Counted from the stretch's first letter, positions 1 to 9,965 are shown. The stretch is 64,000 nt of DNA from Triatoma infestans (GCA_011037195.1 JAAEAF010000184.1:62001-126000), one strand, 5' to 3'. Notes: generated by a model from the sequence alone, not told the origin. A program made the numbers and translations.

Positions 1-161
1 TGGGTGAAGGTAGCTGTTGAAACGAATTGATTTGGTGCGTTTAAGCACTATTTGAAAATGGAATGTTGAATTTATAGAGTGTTGAGTACTTGTGCGCAAA
101 TTAATAATTGCCCTATTTAATGTAAGGACATCTCTACCAAGTATTAATTGGAAATTGCCTT

Positions 162-497
162 TTAATTACGAAACTCGCCAGAAAAACTGGAATTTTCGAC
201 ATTGTCCGCATGCGAATGAAGGGACGTGATGCCATAATTAGGTATTACCTGGTTAGTCAGAGATTTTAAAATAATGTTAGAATGCTGAAGGTTCTTATTT
301 CGACAAAAACTGGAATCCACTAGGCTGTGACTAGCTCCATTGTCTACAAGAGCACGAATAAATTTTTTGCCAAGTCTTAAATTTACTAAGAAGTTGTCAG
401 AATTGGTGAAAGCAGGTAGGAGAGCCATGGTCATAACATCAGCCGTTCGTGAGAGCGACTGAGGGCTTAACCGTTTTTTGGCTGTATCTGGAAACAA
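162..497 (-). pseudogene. Retroviral-type aspartic protease fragment
   Basis: The frame contains ALVDNGASHSLVDSSF, which aligns with the ALxDTGAxxSxV active-site block of retrotransposon proteases. The usual Thr or Ser after the catalytic Asp is Asn here, which would be expected to weaken or abolish activity. The frame overlaps the end of Gag by about 30 nt in another register, as gag-pol junctions often do. It stops at 162 without reaching reverse transcriptase, so it is either broken or continues in another frame to the left. Confidence 0.65.
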
Positions 498-1251
498 TTA
501 CGAGCCGTAAGTCCAAATTTTGAACAAAATTGGCAAGTGGGCCTATTTTGGAGGTTATTACTAGCTTCGTTACCATTACTATTATTATGATTATATTGGG
601 GTCTACTTGGATAAGAGTTAAATCGTGAATTATTTGAATTATAAGCTCGAGCATTATTATGGTTACTGTAATATTGATTATTATTATTATTATAGCGATT
701 ATTACTATATACCCTGCGATTAAAATTTTTAGGAATATAAAAATTGTTAGGCATTTTGCCAAAGTTAGTACGAGGTTTTGGTCTAAATTTGTTGGTGCAG
801 TCCACGTCAAAATGTGGACCGGAACAATGGCGGCAAGCCCTATTCTTTAATACATTAAAAACTATTCGAGTGGTAGTAGGTTTTAATGGTGGTTTCTGAG
901 TTTTATTTCGATGCGGGTATTCTGCATGGAAATGCATTTGTTCGCAGAAACGACATGGAGATGGGGGTGTGCGAGGATTAGTAGTTTTCGAAGTGTTTCC
1001 AAAGCTTGTACTTCTTTTAGGGCATTGGCATAAGAAAGTGCTTCGTTTAATTTTTGAGGTAGCTTTGTTCGTACTTCATTACGAAGCGGTTCAGGAAGTG
1101 ACTTTAGGAATGCATCTGTGGCCAGTTTGTTTAAAATAGAATGTAAGGCCTCGAGGGGATTAGCTTGAGCTTTTCTGGCGGACTGGTTGTGTCTAATTCT
1201 ATCCGCGAAGATTTCAGGAGATTTTGTGGGTAGAGACTGAATATTAGTCAT
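470..1251 (-). pseudogene. Gag with zinc knuckles, frameshifted
   Basis: Two minus-strand frames together make one Gag-like protein. The upstream frame (883-1251) is a charged helical segment resembling gypsy capsid C-termini, with the stretch LPEPLRNEV followed by Leu- and Ala-rich helices. The downstream frame (467-937) is rich in Asn, Arg and Tyr and contains CX2C knuckles: CRHC...H...C, and CQFC...C in which the expected His is Leu. A third CX2C (CRFC) lies near 950 in the downstream frame but outside its first Met. The break between the frames falls around 1000 and looks like a decay frameshift. Such proteins bind element RNA and assemble particles in the cytoplasm. Confidence 0.7.
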
Positions 1252-1797
1252 CTGTTATAAGAGAACTAGAGGGGTTTTTCCTTTTCTAAATCTCGTTAGA
1301 ATACGTTCTGAGATTAGAGGATACGTTATAATTGTACCCTGGCATTGTAATTCGGCTTTCTACGTATCATAAAATATTTTCCAGACCCTGAGAGCCTAAG
1401 TGCTAGTATTTCTAATTTTGCAGGGTCGCCCCAGCCAGAAAGGCTAGCACAATGGCTAATTTGGTCTAGGAAGTCTGAAACACTGGCTGAATTTTCGCCA
1501 TCGAAGAAGGTAAACTATTAATTAATTGTAAATTTCTCAAGGGGCTAGGTTGATTGTTAGGGGTGGATCTTAATTTGCGATCTATTAAGAACACTCATAA
1601 ACTCAAAAAGGGATTGGGGTACAGTGGTACAATTACAAAATTTTAAAAATAGAAAATTTAATTATGGGAAATATTTAAGATATTTCCGCTGAGAAAATAA
1701 TTGAAAGAAAAGCAGTAATATTATCTGATGGATAATTTGTTTAATTACTAAATTGAAAATTTTACGTACTTGTTAATTTGTGGATTCCGGTGAAAAT

Positions 1798-1815
1798 ATC
1801 CCACCGCTGCCACCA
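1798..1815 (-). other. Primer-binding site, tRNA-Leu type
   Basis: The minus strand reads TGGTGGCAGCGGTGGGAT, the exact complement of a tRNA 3' end ...ATCCCACCGCTGCCA plus CCA. That acceptor and T-arm sequence is typical of eukaryotic tRNA-Leu. It sits one base inside the LTR, where minus-strand DNA synthesis of an LTR element would start. Confidence 0.85.
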
Positions 1816-1816
1816 A

Positions 1817-2236
1817 TGAAATGTAATTGGTGTGGAGTTGTTGTATGTTTGTAGTAGCACGAGCGGTTTAGTAAAAGGGCTTGTATGTATATTTGAGATA
1901 GAAGTATTAGTAATAATCAAGAGAGCACCACTGTTTTTAAAATAAATATATTCTCTAAGAGAAATTAAGTTACTTTAAAATATCACAATAATAAGCTTAT
2001 AAGTGTAATGAAATTATCTGGAATAAACACTTATGTTATAACTTAAAACTGGTACAGTTCTGATGTGTTCTCCTTGGTGTCTACAACAAATCTCGCTTGA
2101 AAAGAATGTCTTCTCTTTGTTCGTTCAATTCCTCCCCTGTGAGAAGAAGGGGTAGTACAATGGCATCAGGTTCATGAACTGTCCCAGTAACTGTACTTTT
2201 CTACCTGAAATGTCCTTTTCCAAGGGAATTGTCACA
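1817..2236 (-). repeat. LTR of the gypsy-like element (family L, copy 1)
   Basis: On the plus strand the repeat begins TGAAATGTAATTGG and ends GTCACA, giving TG...CA termini. It abuts the primer-binding site with one spacer base. A block at 1903-1998 (AGAGAGCACCA-type core, then TTTTAAAATAAATATA) recurs almost unchanged at 46607-46680 and inverted near 33670-33720 and 42600-42640. The outer boundary at 2236 is inferred from the TG/CA rule, since the other copies diverge there. Confidence 0.75.
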
Positions 2237-2878
2237 TATTCTTGATATTTTTGATTTTTTTTTTCAAATTAATATATTTTTATGGTTCTTGCATCCATCA
2301 CAAGTTTAATCCAGCTGAAATATATAATTGTGAAGGGAAATGCTAACCTTTCAATTGTTGTGTTTTTTTAGTTAATAAAACAAACTTATTATGATGAAAT
2401 AAAGGGTCTGTTTTGGTTATTGTAGTTTTTATATTAATAATGTGTTTTACTTGTAAATTATTTATTTGATAAAAGCACGTAACTCGTTTGAATAAACTTG
2501 TTACATTATTATATTATTATTACATTATAATATATAAACATGTTACATTATTAAGATCTTGTCCCGCTGGAGGGGGTGTGTTTTTACACACAATACCCAG
2601 ATGCTATTTATTTGGTTTAATTGGGTTTTAGTGTATTCACTATAAATTAAATTAGCAATAATATAGTTTATTTATTTCTTTATATAAAAGGTATTGATGT
2701 TTGAATTTTGTACTATTTATGAAGGGCGCACGAGCGAGTAGTGGTTTGTATAGAATTTTGAATTAGAGTGAGAGTAGGGCAGACTAGCTAGCCCAGAAGG
2801 GGCTACACACAGAGGTCCTGCCCTCTACTGTATGAATCAAAAATTTCTATTAGTTACAAGTATTTGTTACTTTTTTTT
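2237..2878. other. AT-rich stretch, no gene seen
   Basis: I recognise no coding region or repeat family here. The sequence is AT-rich, with short TTATTA runs around 2505-2550 and a small GC island at 2780-2830. Confidence 0.5.
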
Positions 2879-3899
2879 TACTTTCTCTTACTCCTAGTAA
2901 GAGGAAGTATTGTGATCGTGCCAAATTTTCGATATCGAGTTTTCACCGGAAATATCCGTTTTGAGGTCCCCAGAGTCCAAAAAAGTGGTTTTTAGCAAAT
3001 GGGCTGTGTGTGTGTGTGTCCGTATGTGTGTGTGTGTGTAGGTAGGTATGTATGTATGTGAACAGCATAGCTCAAAAACGAAAAACCGTAAAAAGTAGAA
3101 ACTAGATATTCCGTTTAAGTATCACCGTGGGATCTGACACCACGTTATCTGTAAAAATTTCTCAACCGGAAGTACCACTTTACTAGTTAGATTTTTTACT
3201 TTTTTGCGATTTTCTCAAAAATCGCTCCGACGATTTTCTTTAAACTTTAAACATTAACCACACATACAAGGAACTACAACTTTTATTAGAAACATTTCTC
3301 CGGGAAAATGCATTGAAGGGCACTTTTGGGGGAGAGGAAAGGTTAGGTTTCATCTAAAGTGCTATTTTAGTTTATTAGACAATTCTGCTATCTAAATAAT
3401 GTTAATTAGAATTAAATATATTGTTGAAATTCCGAGTTTGAAAAAAATCGGATAATCGGAAGTGCGTTTACTTTACCACTTTACTAAATGATTTATTCAC
3501 TTTTTCGCAATTTTCTCAATAATGGCTCGGTCGATTTTTTTGAAACTTCGTATATAAACTAAACATGCAAATATCTACAACTTTTATTATAAACATTTCT
3601 CTGGGAAATTTCTTTTAAGAGCACTTTTGAGGGAGGGGTGGGGTTAGATTTTCATCAAAGTGCTATCCTAGTTCATTATACAATTCTATCATCCAAACAT
3701 AATTAGTTAAAAATAAATAGATGGCTGAAATTCCGAGTTTCAAGAAAATTAGTAAACCGGAAGGGCGCTTTAGCTGAACAGTTTTTCAGTTTTCGACGAA
3801 TATCATTAAATTTGGTACACAAACTATAAAATTTGTCAATTATCATTTTGAGAACTGGAGTAAGAGAAAGTTGTGTGAGTGTTTCACACCAGATTTTTT
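2879..3899 (+). mobile_element. Helentron-like non-autonomous repeat (family H), near full length
   Basis: One end is CTTTCTCTTACTCC followed by its own inverted repeat (CTCTTACT/AGTAAGAG hairpin). The other end is GTAAGAGAAAGT followed by a hairpin, GTGTGAGTGTTTCACACC, and AGA. Read on the minus strand it starts TCTGGTGTGAAAC and ends in the CTCTTACTAGGAG hairpin, so short inverted repeats sit asymmetrically: about 20 nt inside one end and at the edge of the other. A (GT)n block lies near 3005-3058. Units of roughly 290 bp repeat between about 3150 and 3800. This layout (asymmetric short inverted repeats, terminal hairpin, internal microsatellite) resembles HINE/DINE-1 elements. It has no coding capacity. 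Confidence 0.7.
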
Positions 3900-4037
3900 A
3901 AATAATAAAAACGCCAACAACTGTTTACCAGTCTTATATGTTAAATAATTTAAGGAACATTTTGTCAAAAATGGATTTAAATACAATTTTTTTTTTATCA
4001 ACAGCTAAAAAAACAAATGTAATCACAGCTGAAGGTA

Positions 4038-4117
4038 TTTTCTTTTATTGTCTATGGGGAGGGACCAAGCCTTATCCTATCCAGAGCCTCGCCGGCCCCA
4101 TATAGCTACAACAAAGT
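4038..4117 (-). mobile_element. Non-LTR retrotransposon 3' tail
   Basis: The minus strand ends in a GC-rich tail with GGTCCCTCCCC and then ACAATAAAA. It closely resembles the tail at 49866-49960, which ends in an (AAT)n run. It is the 3' UTR of a non-LTR element and non-coding. Confidence 0.55.
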
Positions 4118-4118
4118 T

Positions 4119-4160
4119 CGGAGCCTTCTCAGTGTACTGCTGGCCTCCGGACAGAATTCT
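4119..4160 (-). repeat. SINE body fragment
   Basis: The plus strand reads GAGCCTTCTCAGTGTACTGC, matching the inverted SINE copy at 62740-62760 almost exactly. Only about 40 bp is present. Confidence 0.6.
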
Positions 4161-4285
4161 CTCGATTCTGTCTTCCTCCTTTTGTAATTAACACTCCTAG
4201 ATATTTGTATTCCTCAGTATGGCTAATTGTTCCCATTTCTTCTTCCAGTACCAGGTCTTGACTTATTTCTCCTATTGCTAGCAAT
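4160..4285 (-). pseudogene. Non-LTR reverse transcriptase C-terminal fragment (RTE-like)
   Basis: The minus strand encodes about 40 residues including EEYKYLGVLITKGGRQNRE. The YKYLG(V/I) block is the conserved motif just after the catalytic palm in RTE- and Jockey-type reverse transcriptases. No start or stop is visible, and it ends against the SINE fragment. Confidence 0.55.
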
Positions 4286-4317
4286 AGGACAAAAAAAATA
4301 ACAATTTAAATAGATAA

Positions 4318-4515
4318 GTTAGCCCAGTGCTTCCTCGCGGAGGTTCCAGTTTGAGTCCAGCTGTGCTGCCCTTAGATTTTCTTTTCCTAGGAACCTTTAC
4401 GCTGTCCGGTGCTGGACAGTGTTACCTGTAACGAGAGAACACCCACCGGAGGCCGGAAGTGCACTGACTGAGAAGACCTCCGGCGCCAATGTCACAGATG
4501 TTGACGCGCATTTAA
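4318..4515 (+). repeat. tRNA-derived SINE, copy 1
   Basis: A degenerate tRNA head (TTAGCCCAGTG as A box, GGTTCCAGTTTGAGTCC containing a B-box-like segment) is followed by the shared body: CTGCCCTTAGATTTTC, two inverted GGACAGTG/CACTG-like arms, CGGAGGCCGG and a TTTAATTAAAA end. The body matches copies at 5620, 29597, 32566 and 62727. It is non-coding; RNA polymerase III transcription is inferred from the boxes. Confidence 0.8.
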
Positions 4516-5619
4516 TTAAAAATGAAATAATTTTATTTGAAACACTCACTTTCTCAAATAATTCTAGTTGATAATGTTTTTCCAAACTTGGATAATATTT
4601 TTCAGACGTTTAGTTGGCTTTAACTTTATAATAAATATAACAGATAGTCGGGGAAATTATATTGTTATAATTATATCATATCCTCAACGTGAGTACACTG
4701 AATGGCAACGTCTCTGTCAGTTTCCAGCGGAACTTGTAACAAGTGTTTCAAAGAAAATTTAACGTTCTTACCAAAAATTTTGCCATATTCTTTTTCAAGT
4801 TGAAGCGAGACTTAGAAATTTAACTTTCTGAGAGAGAAAAAAAATCGACTTTTATTTAAAAAGAGTAAATAAAAAATTTTATAAAGGATAATGGTTTGTT
4901 TGGTCTTACTTTGTTGCAAATGAAATGTAATGTATTACCCAAAATTGGTAATTTTTTTTTTATATAACACAAAGCTCTGACATTAATCAACCACTCTGCG
5001 ATTGCAGAATATCACTTCTTATGCGACATGAATTTAATGAATTTGATACAATAAAAACTGTATTTTTAATTTTTTTCTATATTTTTAAACACATTTTCAT
5101 AATTGCAGGATTGTCATATTTAGAAACGCAACCAATACATAGGGTCAATTAATCTCTTTATTATCTACCATTCTATCATTAAAGTAAGAAATCATTAAGG
5201 TTTAATTCTATTTAATATAAAAAAAGTAATTATATCCTAGATTCCTCAGATAATTACGACTAATACATAAAACGATTCCTTAAAATTAACTGATTTTAAT
5301 TAAATATGGTGTGACTATTTCAGACGATACTTAATACAATAAGGAATTACAGATTAGCAGAAATAGCTGTGAATAAGTTAAAATTAACTAGAACACATTT
5401 TGGATTGTAAGTACAAGTCAGAAACTGTAATAATGGTAATTAAATACGAGCCACCTCTTAACACACACACATTATCCAATTATTTAACAATTACTATAAT
5501 TATTTTAAATTAATTTTTACTTTTTAATTAAAAATTTAAATAAAAACTTTAATCAATTATTATTTAAAAGTAAATAGAGGAAACAAGTAGCATTGAAGGA
5601 GTGTCGAAATCAATATGTT
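4516..5619. other. AT-rich stretch, no gene seen
   Basis: No feature can be supported. Short open frames such as 4568-4762 have no recognisable content, and homopolymer runs are common. Confidence 0.5.
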
Positions 5620-5805
5620 TAACTGTGTCATTGCCGCCCAAAGTATTTTCACTGTACTCCCGGTGATCCTCGTCACAGACAACACAGTGAGCGACTAGGG
5701 AATGTTTCTGGGAAGAAAAAAAAATCTTAGGCTAGCACTGAACAGACCCGGGGGAACTACGTGTGCGAGTCAAACGCACTACCTCTCAGTTAATCGCTTC
5801 GTTAA
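5620..5805 (-). repeat. tRNA-derived SINE, copy 2 (different tRNA head)
   Basis: On the minus strand an A-box-like TTAACTGAGAGGTAG and the start of a tRNA body (TGCGTTTGACTCGCA) lead into the family body: CTAAGATTTTT, CTTCCCAG, GTTGTCTGTGACG and ACCGGGAGTACAGTG. The body is shared with the other copies, but the head differs more, which suggests a subfamily. Confidence 0.65.
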
Positions 5806-6055
5806 TATTGTATAAATAAAGTAAGATGGTCTCATATTGAAAATATCTAATAAAACCCCACAAGGTTTGTTAAAAGTGTATAAAAGGGGAGTGAAGAATA
5901 ATATAATCCCATTTATAAGGAGATATGACGTGGCATGTATGGGATAAAACCGGAGGTACCTACCTACTGATTGAAAGACTTCTTAGCAATTGCTTCACGG
6001 TAGTTCTAGGGCGAAATTTTTACAATCAAAATCTGTGCTGAGGAAAACTCTGAAA

Positions 6056-6274
6056 ATGGATCCTAGAAATAGGGAGATTCACATCTTTTCGGGTGAGGAA
6101 TATAGAGTACTCCACTCTCTTGTAAACGTATGTGAGAAGCGTAATTTTGTTTTAATGGATAAATGTATTTATAAGGATGAATGCATTTATAAGGATGAAT
6201 GTATTTATAAGGATGCATGTTGTTTTTATCAGAATGAATGTATTTATAAGGAAGCGTGTTCTTTTTATATATAG
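6056..6274 (+). CDS. Short open frame ending in a Cys-rich tandem repeat
   Basis: From the first ATG (6056) the frame runs 72 codons to a TAG. The first half, beginning MDPRNREIHIFSGEEYR, is an ordinary mixed sequence. The second half is units of CIYKDE, produced by an 18-bp DNA tandem repeat. No family is recognised. It could be a small repetitive protein, an exon fragment, or a chance frame carried by a minisatellite. A non-LTR fragment follows about 170 bp downstream. No promoter or splice signal could be identified. Confidence 0.3.
   Translation: MDPRNREIHIFSGEEYRVLHSLVNVCEKRNFVLMDKCIYKDECIYKDECIYKDACCFYQNECIYKEACSFYI
6157..6258 (+). repeat. 18-bp minisatellite
   Basis: The unit ATGTATTTATAAGGATGA and variants recur about five times, including one diverged unit around 6212-6235. 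Because the period is a multiple of three, it keeps the reading frame of the ORF above. Confidence 0.8.
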
Positions 6275-6439
6275 AGTGTTTATTAAAAGGTAAAGTGTCT
6301 ATTTAATATAGTTCAGATGCAAAGGACCATTGATGTTATGCACCTTTCAAAATACAAAAAAAAAAAACATCTTTTCGGAGAGCTAGGCTGAACGGAATGC
6401 GCTTGCCGCCTTCAGAACCAATTCATCCCTGGTCAGGAA

Positions 6440-7090
6440 GTGCAAAAAATTCCTGACATAATTTTTCCGACACTACAAAGTTTGCCTGGCGTAGGTGGGG
6501 ATTAAAGGTACTGAAACAGCCGACCGACTGGCCAGGAATGGGGCGAACACTGTGTGGTCCAGAACCTGTCTTAGTGATAACCAAAGGGACAGTACACGCA
6601 TTTCCCAGAAACTGGCTCCGAAGAGAGCATGAAACAATTTTGACTTTAAGTCCAGGAGCCAAACTGCCAGATGATTATGTCGAAGCTGTGTAAATATAAG
6701 AACCAAAGCGTCCCTTTGCAAGGTGTTTGTATACCTTGTGAAGGGGGAGGTCTATATTATGTAGATGTAGGTGTATCTTATTATCATAATATATACATAA
6801 TTAACATAATTAATTTGGAACCTTTGTCTAGATTATGTCAGAAGGAGGAGGAAAGGCCTCACACCTCTTGTTCGATTGTATTGCAATAACTAGATTGCAC
6901 TATGAGATATTTGGCTTATTGAGATCAGAGGAGATAATAGGGCAAAAAAGCTTGGAAAAGCCCTCAACCTCATGAAGAAAGAGGTTTCTCATACTAGTCC
7001 TACAGGGGTTGGTTCATACAATAAGGGTCTACTGGCTATAGTGCCTGGGGTCGTGGCCTACCCCATGTCCTATTCTATTCTATTATATTC
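6440..7090 (+). pseudogene. Non-LTR retrotransposon 3' end: RNase H C-terminus and CCHC region, decayed
   Basis: Plus-strand fragments include a GPEPVLVITK block, which follows RNase H in the copies at 9220 and 25370, and a later HLLFDCIAITRLHYEIFG block matching HLLFDCVAIIKLRYETFG of the copy at 25620. Stops and frame changes separate them. The 3' end near 7085 has CCTGGGGTCGTGGCC then a TTCTATTCTATT run. It is a dead 5'-truncated copy of the family at 25125-25849. The long minus-strand frames here are shadows. Confidence 0.65.
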
Positions 7091-7816
7091 TAAAAGGAAA
7101 ATTCAATTTAAAGTTATATTTCTTTTTTTAAATCAAATTACACATTCCCTTTATTAATTAATTCTCTTTATTAATTATTCCCCTTTATTATTTTTAATTA
7201 TTATTTTAATAATACCTGAAATGTTTTTACAGTACTTAATTTTCCTCACTAGGATATTATAATTATTATTTCTCTGAATAATAGTAAAAGACTTACGTTT
7301 ATTGTAATCTCATTATTTTACATCCTTCCATATCAGAATATCTTAAAATACGATCGTATATGTTAATTTAAATAGTGATGGTATGAAAGGGGTGAATAGC
7401 AGGAAAATTGTGGAAGGCCTTTCAAACTCTTCCGAAAGCCAAGAGATGGATTTTTAACCTTAGATGTTAGGGCTATGAACATATGTAAGGCCAATCCAGT
7501 GGAAGGAAAACGCAAGAAAAACCAACCACACCGTCTGATAAAAGAGGTAAAAATACACAAATAAGTAACAAAATACAAAAATATATTTCATTGCGAGATA
7601 GTTCAAGGACCAGAGCTTCCGTCTAGAAGGTGAGATCAAGTGTGCCTGCTTCAAGATGTATTGCAGAAATAAGCTAATAGAAGGGAAAAATGTCTAAACT
7701 TCATGAATATTGAATTTCATATTATCACGTGTCTTGTGAACAAATATAGTAGTAGTGGAAATAGTAGACATCACCAAGAATAAGAAACAATCTACACCCA
7801 CATCTACACAATCGCG
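7091..7816. other. AT-rich stretch, no gene seen
   Basis: Nothing is recognised. Overlapping minus-strand frames at 7363-7654 are rich in Phe, Leu and Tyr, as expected of AT-rich non-coding DNA. Confidence 0.5.
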
Positions 7817-7832
7817 TTACTTTAGTTAGTAG
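7817..7832 (+). repeat. 16-bp direct repeat, left copy
   Basis: TTACTTTAGTTAGTAG is repeated exactly at 8378-8393. The pair brackets 545 bp containing the open frame at 7989, as a target-site duplication would. Confidence 0.8.
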
Positions 7833-7988
7833 ACATTCAGATAAGTGGATTGTATTACGAGTACTAGAACTGGTTCTTAATGTAACGTAACAGTAACAAT
7901 TATGTATATTTTAAAAAATATGTTCATCCCAATTAACTTCATCTAATTATGAGTATATCTGTCAATTCACATTTTAATGGTGTGAAAA

Positions 7989-8392
7989 ATGAACAACATT
8001 TTAGTGTCCGCAATGAATAAATTGAAAAGTGTCCTCTCAAAATTTGTTCAACCAGATTTTAAGACTTCTGATGACATCGTTTTACTAAAGCTGTTTGAGC
8101 AGTTATGTGTTTCAAAAAAAGGATTCTTCAATCAAAATCATTTGATGGAAATCTTATTGCCTTGGTTGGTCTATTCCATAAATCATTGGGAAGAAATAAA
8201 TGATGAGATTAAAGCGTTTGCATTAAGAATCGTAAGTAAAATAGTAAATGAAAGAGAAGGATTTTCTGTGTTAAACGAAGAAAACATTTTGCTAACAGTT
8301 CATTCTCATATGAAGAAAAACATTGAAACTCAGAAAAATTGTATAACACTTGCTTATCTTGATGTGATAGATAACACTTACTTTAGTTAGTA
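7989..8392 (+). CDS. Uncharacterised helical protein fragment, possible retrocopy or captured exon
   Basis: The frame has 133 codons from ATG (MNNILVSAMNKLKSVLSKF...) to TAG. It is predicted helical and has ordinary amino-acid composition, unlike the AT-rich chance frames nearby. Spaced hydrophobic helices (DDIVLLKLFEQLC, EIKAFALRIVSKIV) suggest an ARM/HEAT-type repeat. I see a weak resemblance in pattern to the N-terminus of BRAT1, but this is a guess. The last codons and the stop lie inside the right 16-bp direct repeat, so the original protein probably continued and this is a truncated copy. Alternatively it is a first exon whose donor I could not place. Confidence 0.4.
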
Positions 8393-8393
8393 G
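8378..8393 (+). repeat. 16-bp direct repeat, right copy
   Basis: Identical to 7817-7832. It supplies the stop codon of the open frame at 7989. Confidence 0.8.
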
Positions 8394-8680
8394 TGGGAGA
8401 ATATGTCAAACAAGCAGGAATTCCCATGAAAAGCCTACCCAGTTGCGAACATTTTTCATTCGTTTTACGTGTCACACCCATACCCACAAACATTACTATT
8501 GGAGGTTGTATTCTCAGGGAGTGTTTCACTAAGAAAGGGAGAGACCATCAAAGTTTCTTTTTACGCCTTTTCTGTGAGAATGTTTATATCAACAAAATCG
8601 CCTCTGTACTCCAGTTTATATCAACTATATGACATTGGCAAAGAAGAAAAACTCCAGATCCTTGGTAGATGTTGCTGACT
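8394..8680 (+). other. Open but unassigned segment
   Basis: Two overlapping plus frames (8393-8632 and 8469-8678) remain open. The second includes HPYPQTLLLEVVFSGSV and LYSSLYQLYDIGKEEKLQ, which read like real protein, but its first codon is GTG and I know no family match. It may be an exon or part of an unknown element. Confidence 0.25.
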
Positions 8681-8758
8681 TAAATTCCATGCGAAATCTC
8701 GGTGGAACCTCTCACGATAGAGATTTATGTAATTCTAAGTTGCTCTTCGAGATCTCAG

Positions 8759-9080
8759 GCATGAAATGGCGGATAAGTTGGCTAAGAGGGATTCTTATCA
8801 CCGTTTTTGGACCCAAGTCAACAGTAGCCGTCACCAAGCAATTTTGCGATAGAGAGTCGCAAATGGAGGAATAGAGCAACACTTAGGGGTTCGGAGAGGT
8901 GTCTCCGGGCTAAAAAAAATATCAAAAGATATAAGATAGGAAGACTTAAACTATCTTCTCTCCCTGAGTAGATACAATTGAGTGTCGTGGTAGGTGTATT
9001 GATTGGGCACTCTTGGTTAACCAGTCATTTACACAGAATGGTCAGGATATCCAGCCCTAAGTCAGAATTGCATACTAGGT
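8759..9080 (+). pseudogene. Non-LTR RNase H tail fragment
   Basis: Starts with MADKLAKR, the end of the RNase H helix (ADxLAK). A block encoding GVLIGHSWLTSHLHRM follows, like the GHTWVSNHLFNIG of the copy at 20350. Several stops and frame changes are present. It is truncated at both ends and abuts the next non-LTR fragment. Confidence 0.6.
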
Positions 9081-9089
9081 GCATTAGAG

Positions 9090-9745
9090 AAGGCCTTAGC
9101 TCGGAAGGCCTTAGCTCGGAGGGGTAAAGTGCAGCTGTATTGGGTTCCCGGACATGCGGGAATAGAGGGCAATGAGAGGGCGGATCGGCTGGCCAGGGAG
9201 GGATCCTCTTTATCTTTTTGTGGTCCTGAGCCAGCCCTTGCCGTCACTAAGAGGTTTTGTGATAGTCACATCAGATTTTGGGTGACGGGTGTTTTGGAGC
9301 AACGCTGGGAGGATACGCAGGGTTGTCTCCAGGGTAGAAGATTCATCAAAGGATTCAAGAGGGAGCTTCAGATTACCTCCTGTCCCTTAGTAGGATAGGA
9401 CTGAGGACCTTGATGGCTATAGTGACAGGACACACATGGGTGTCTAGTCACTTGTATAATATAGGGAGGACGTCCAGTCTCATATGTCAGAATTGTGATG
9501 ATGGAGTTAGGGAAACGGTGTATCTCTGGTTGTCAGTGTCCCCGTTTCGCTGGTACTAGGTTTCGTGTATTTGGGAGGGTACCACTCTCGCGGGATTGCC
9601 TGGTTGAGTTGGACTTGAAGGATGTCCTGGGATATTGCAGACTGACCGGTATACTACCGGGTGATATTAATTAGATGAATTGGGGGGGATAAAAGCCATA
9701 TAGGCTTAGGTCCTAAGCCAATAGGCACCAAGTTTTCAATAATAA
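9090..9745 (+). pseudogene. Non-LTR retrotransposon 3' end with RNase H (subfamily A, copy 1)
   Basis: The frame from about 9129 encodes WVPGHAGIEGNERADRLA, the last two catalytic motifs of retroelement RNase H (H...D), then the GPEPAL block. Further downstream a CQNC zinc-binding start and a RFAGTRFRVFG-like region are split by frameshifts. A small direct repeat (CCTTAGCTCGG twice, 9092-9120) marks the 5' edge. The 3' UTR, TAAAAGCCATATAGGCTTAGG, leads to an AATAATAAT tail. The RNase H removes RNA from RNA-DNA hybrids in I/R1-type elements. Confidence 0.75.
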
Positions 9746-9859
9746 TGCGTGCACATATTTGGGGGGTAATACTCCCAAGCAAATGCTTGGGATGGGAGAG
9801 TAGGAGATGGAGGATATTTTAAGTTATAAAGATTGATAGGTGAGGCTTCTTAAGTTTTT

Positions 9860-9965
9860 TTTTTGGTTGTGAGCGATAAGTGCCATATTGGCTTATGTCC
9901 AACGCTTTTGGTCCCACATCAGTAATTATAATAAATTCAGCAATATTAAAGTTTCTATAAAGGGT
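9860..9965 (+). mobile_element. Second, diverged non-LTR 3' tail
   Basis: GATAAGTGCCATATTGGCTTA resembles the 3' UTR at 9690-9720 and ends in TAATTATAATAAA. It looks like the end of a related element with almost all of its body missing. Confidence 0.45.

Larger units (their letters stand above)
1..2236 (-). mobile_element. Ty3/gypsy-like LTR retrotransposon, 5' portion
   Basis: Read on the minus strand the order is LTR (2236-1817), a primer-binding site complementary to the tRNA-Leu 3' end (1815-1798), leader, Gag with CX2C knuckles, then an aspartic protease. Reverse transcriptase and integrase would lie beyond the left edge of the window. Gag is frameshifted and the protease site is altered, so this copy is probably dead. 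Three more LTRs of the same family occur at about 33330, 42370 and 46497. The Ty3/gypsy assignment rests on the Gag zinc-knuckle and protease order and the tRNA primer; the diagnostic pol domains are not visible. Confidence 0.8.

Noticed and set aside
6423..6721. Overlapping minus-strand frames of about 80 codons
   Set aside because: They are antisense to a recognisable RNase H-linked plus-strand remnant and have no motif of their own.
8469..8678. Treating this frame as a second exon of the 7989 gene
   Set aside because: No start, splice signal or homology ties them together, and it lies outside the 16-bp direct repeat.
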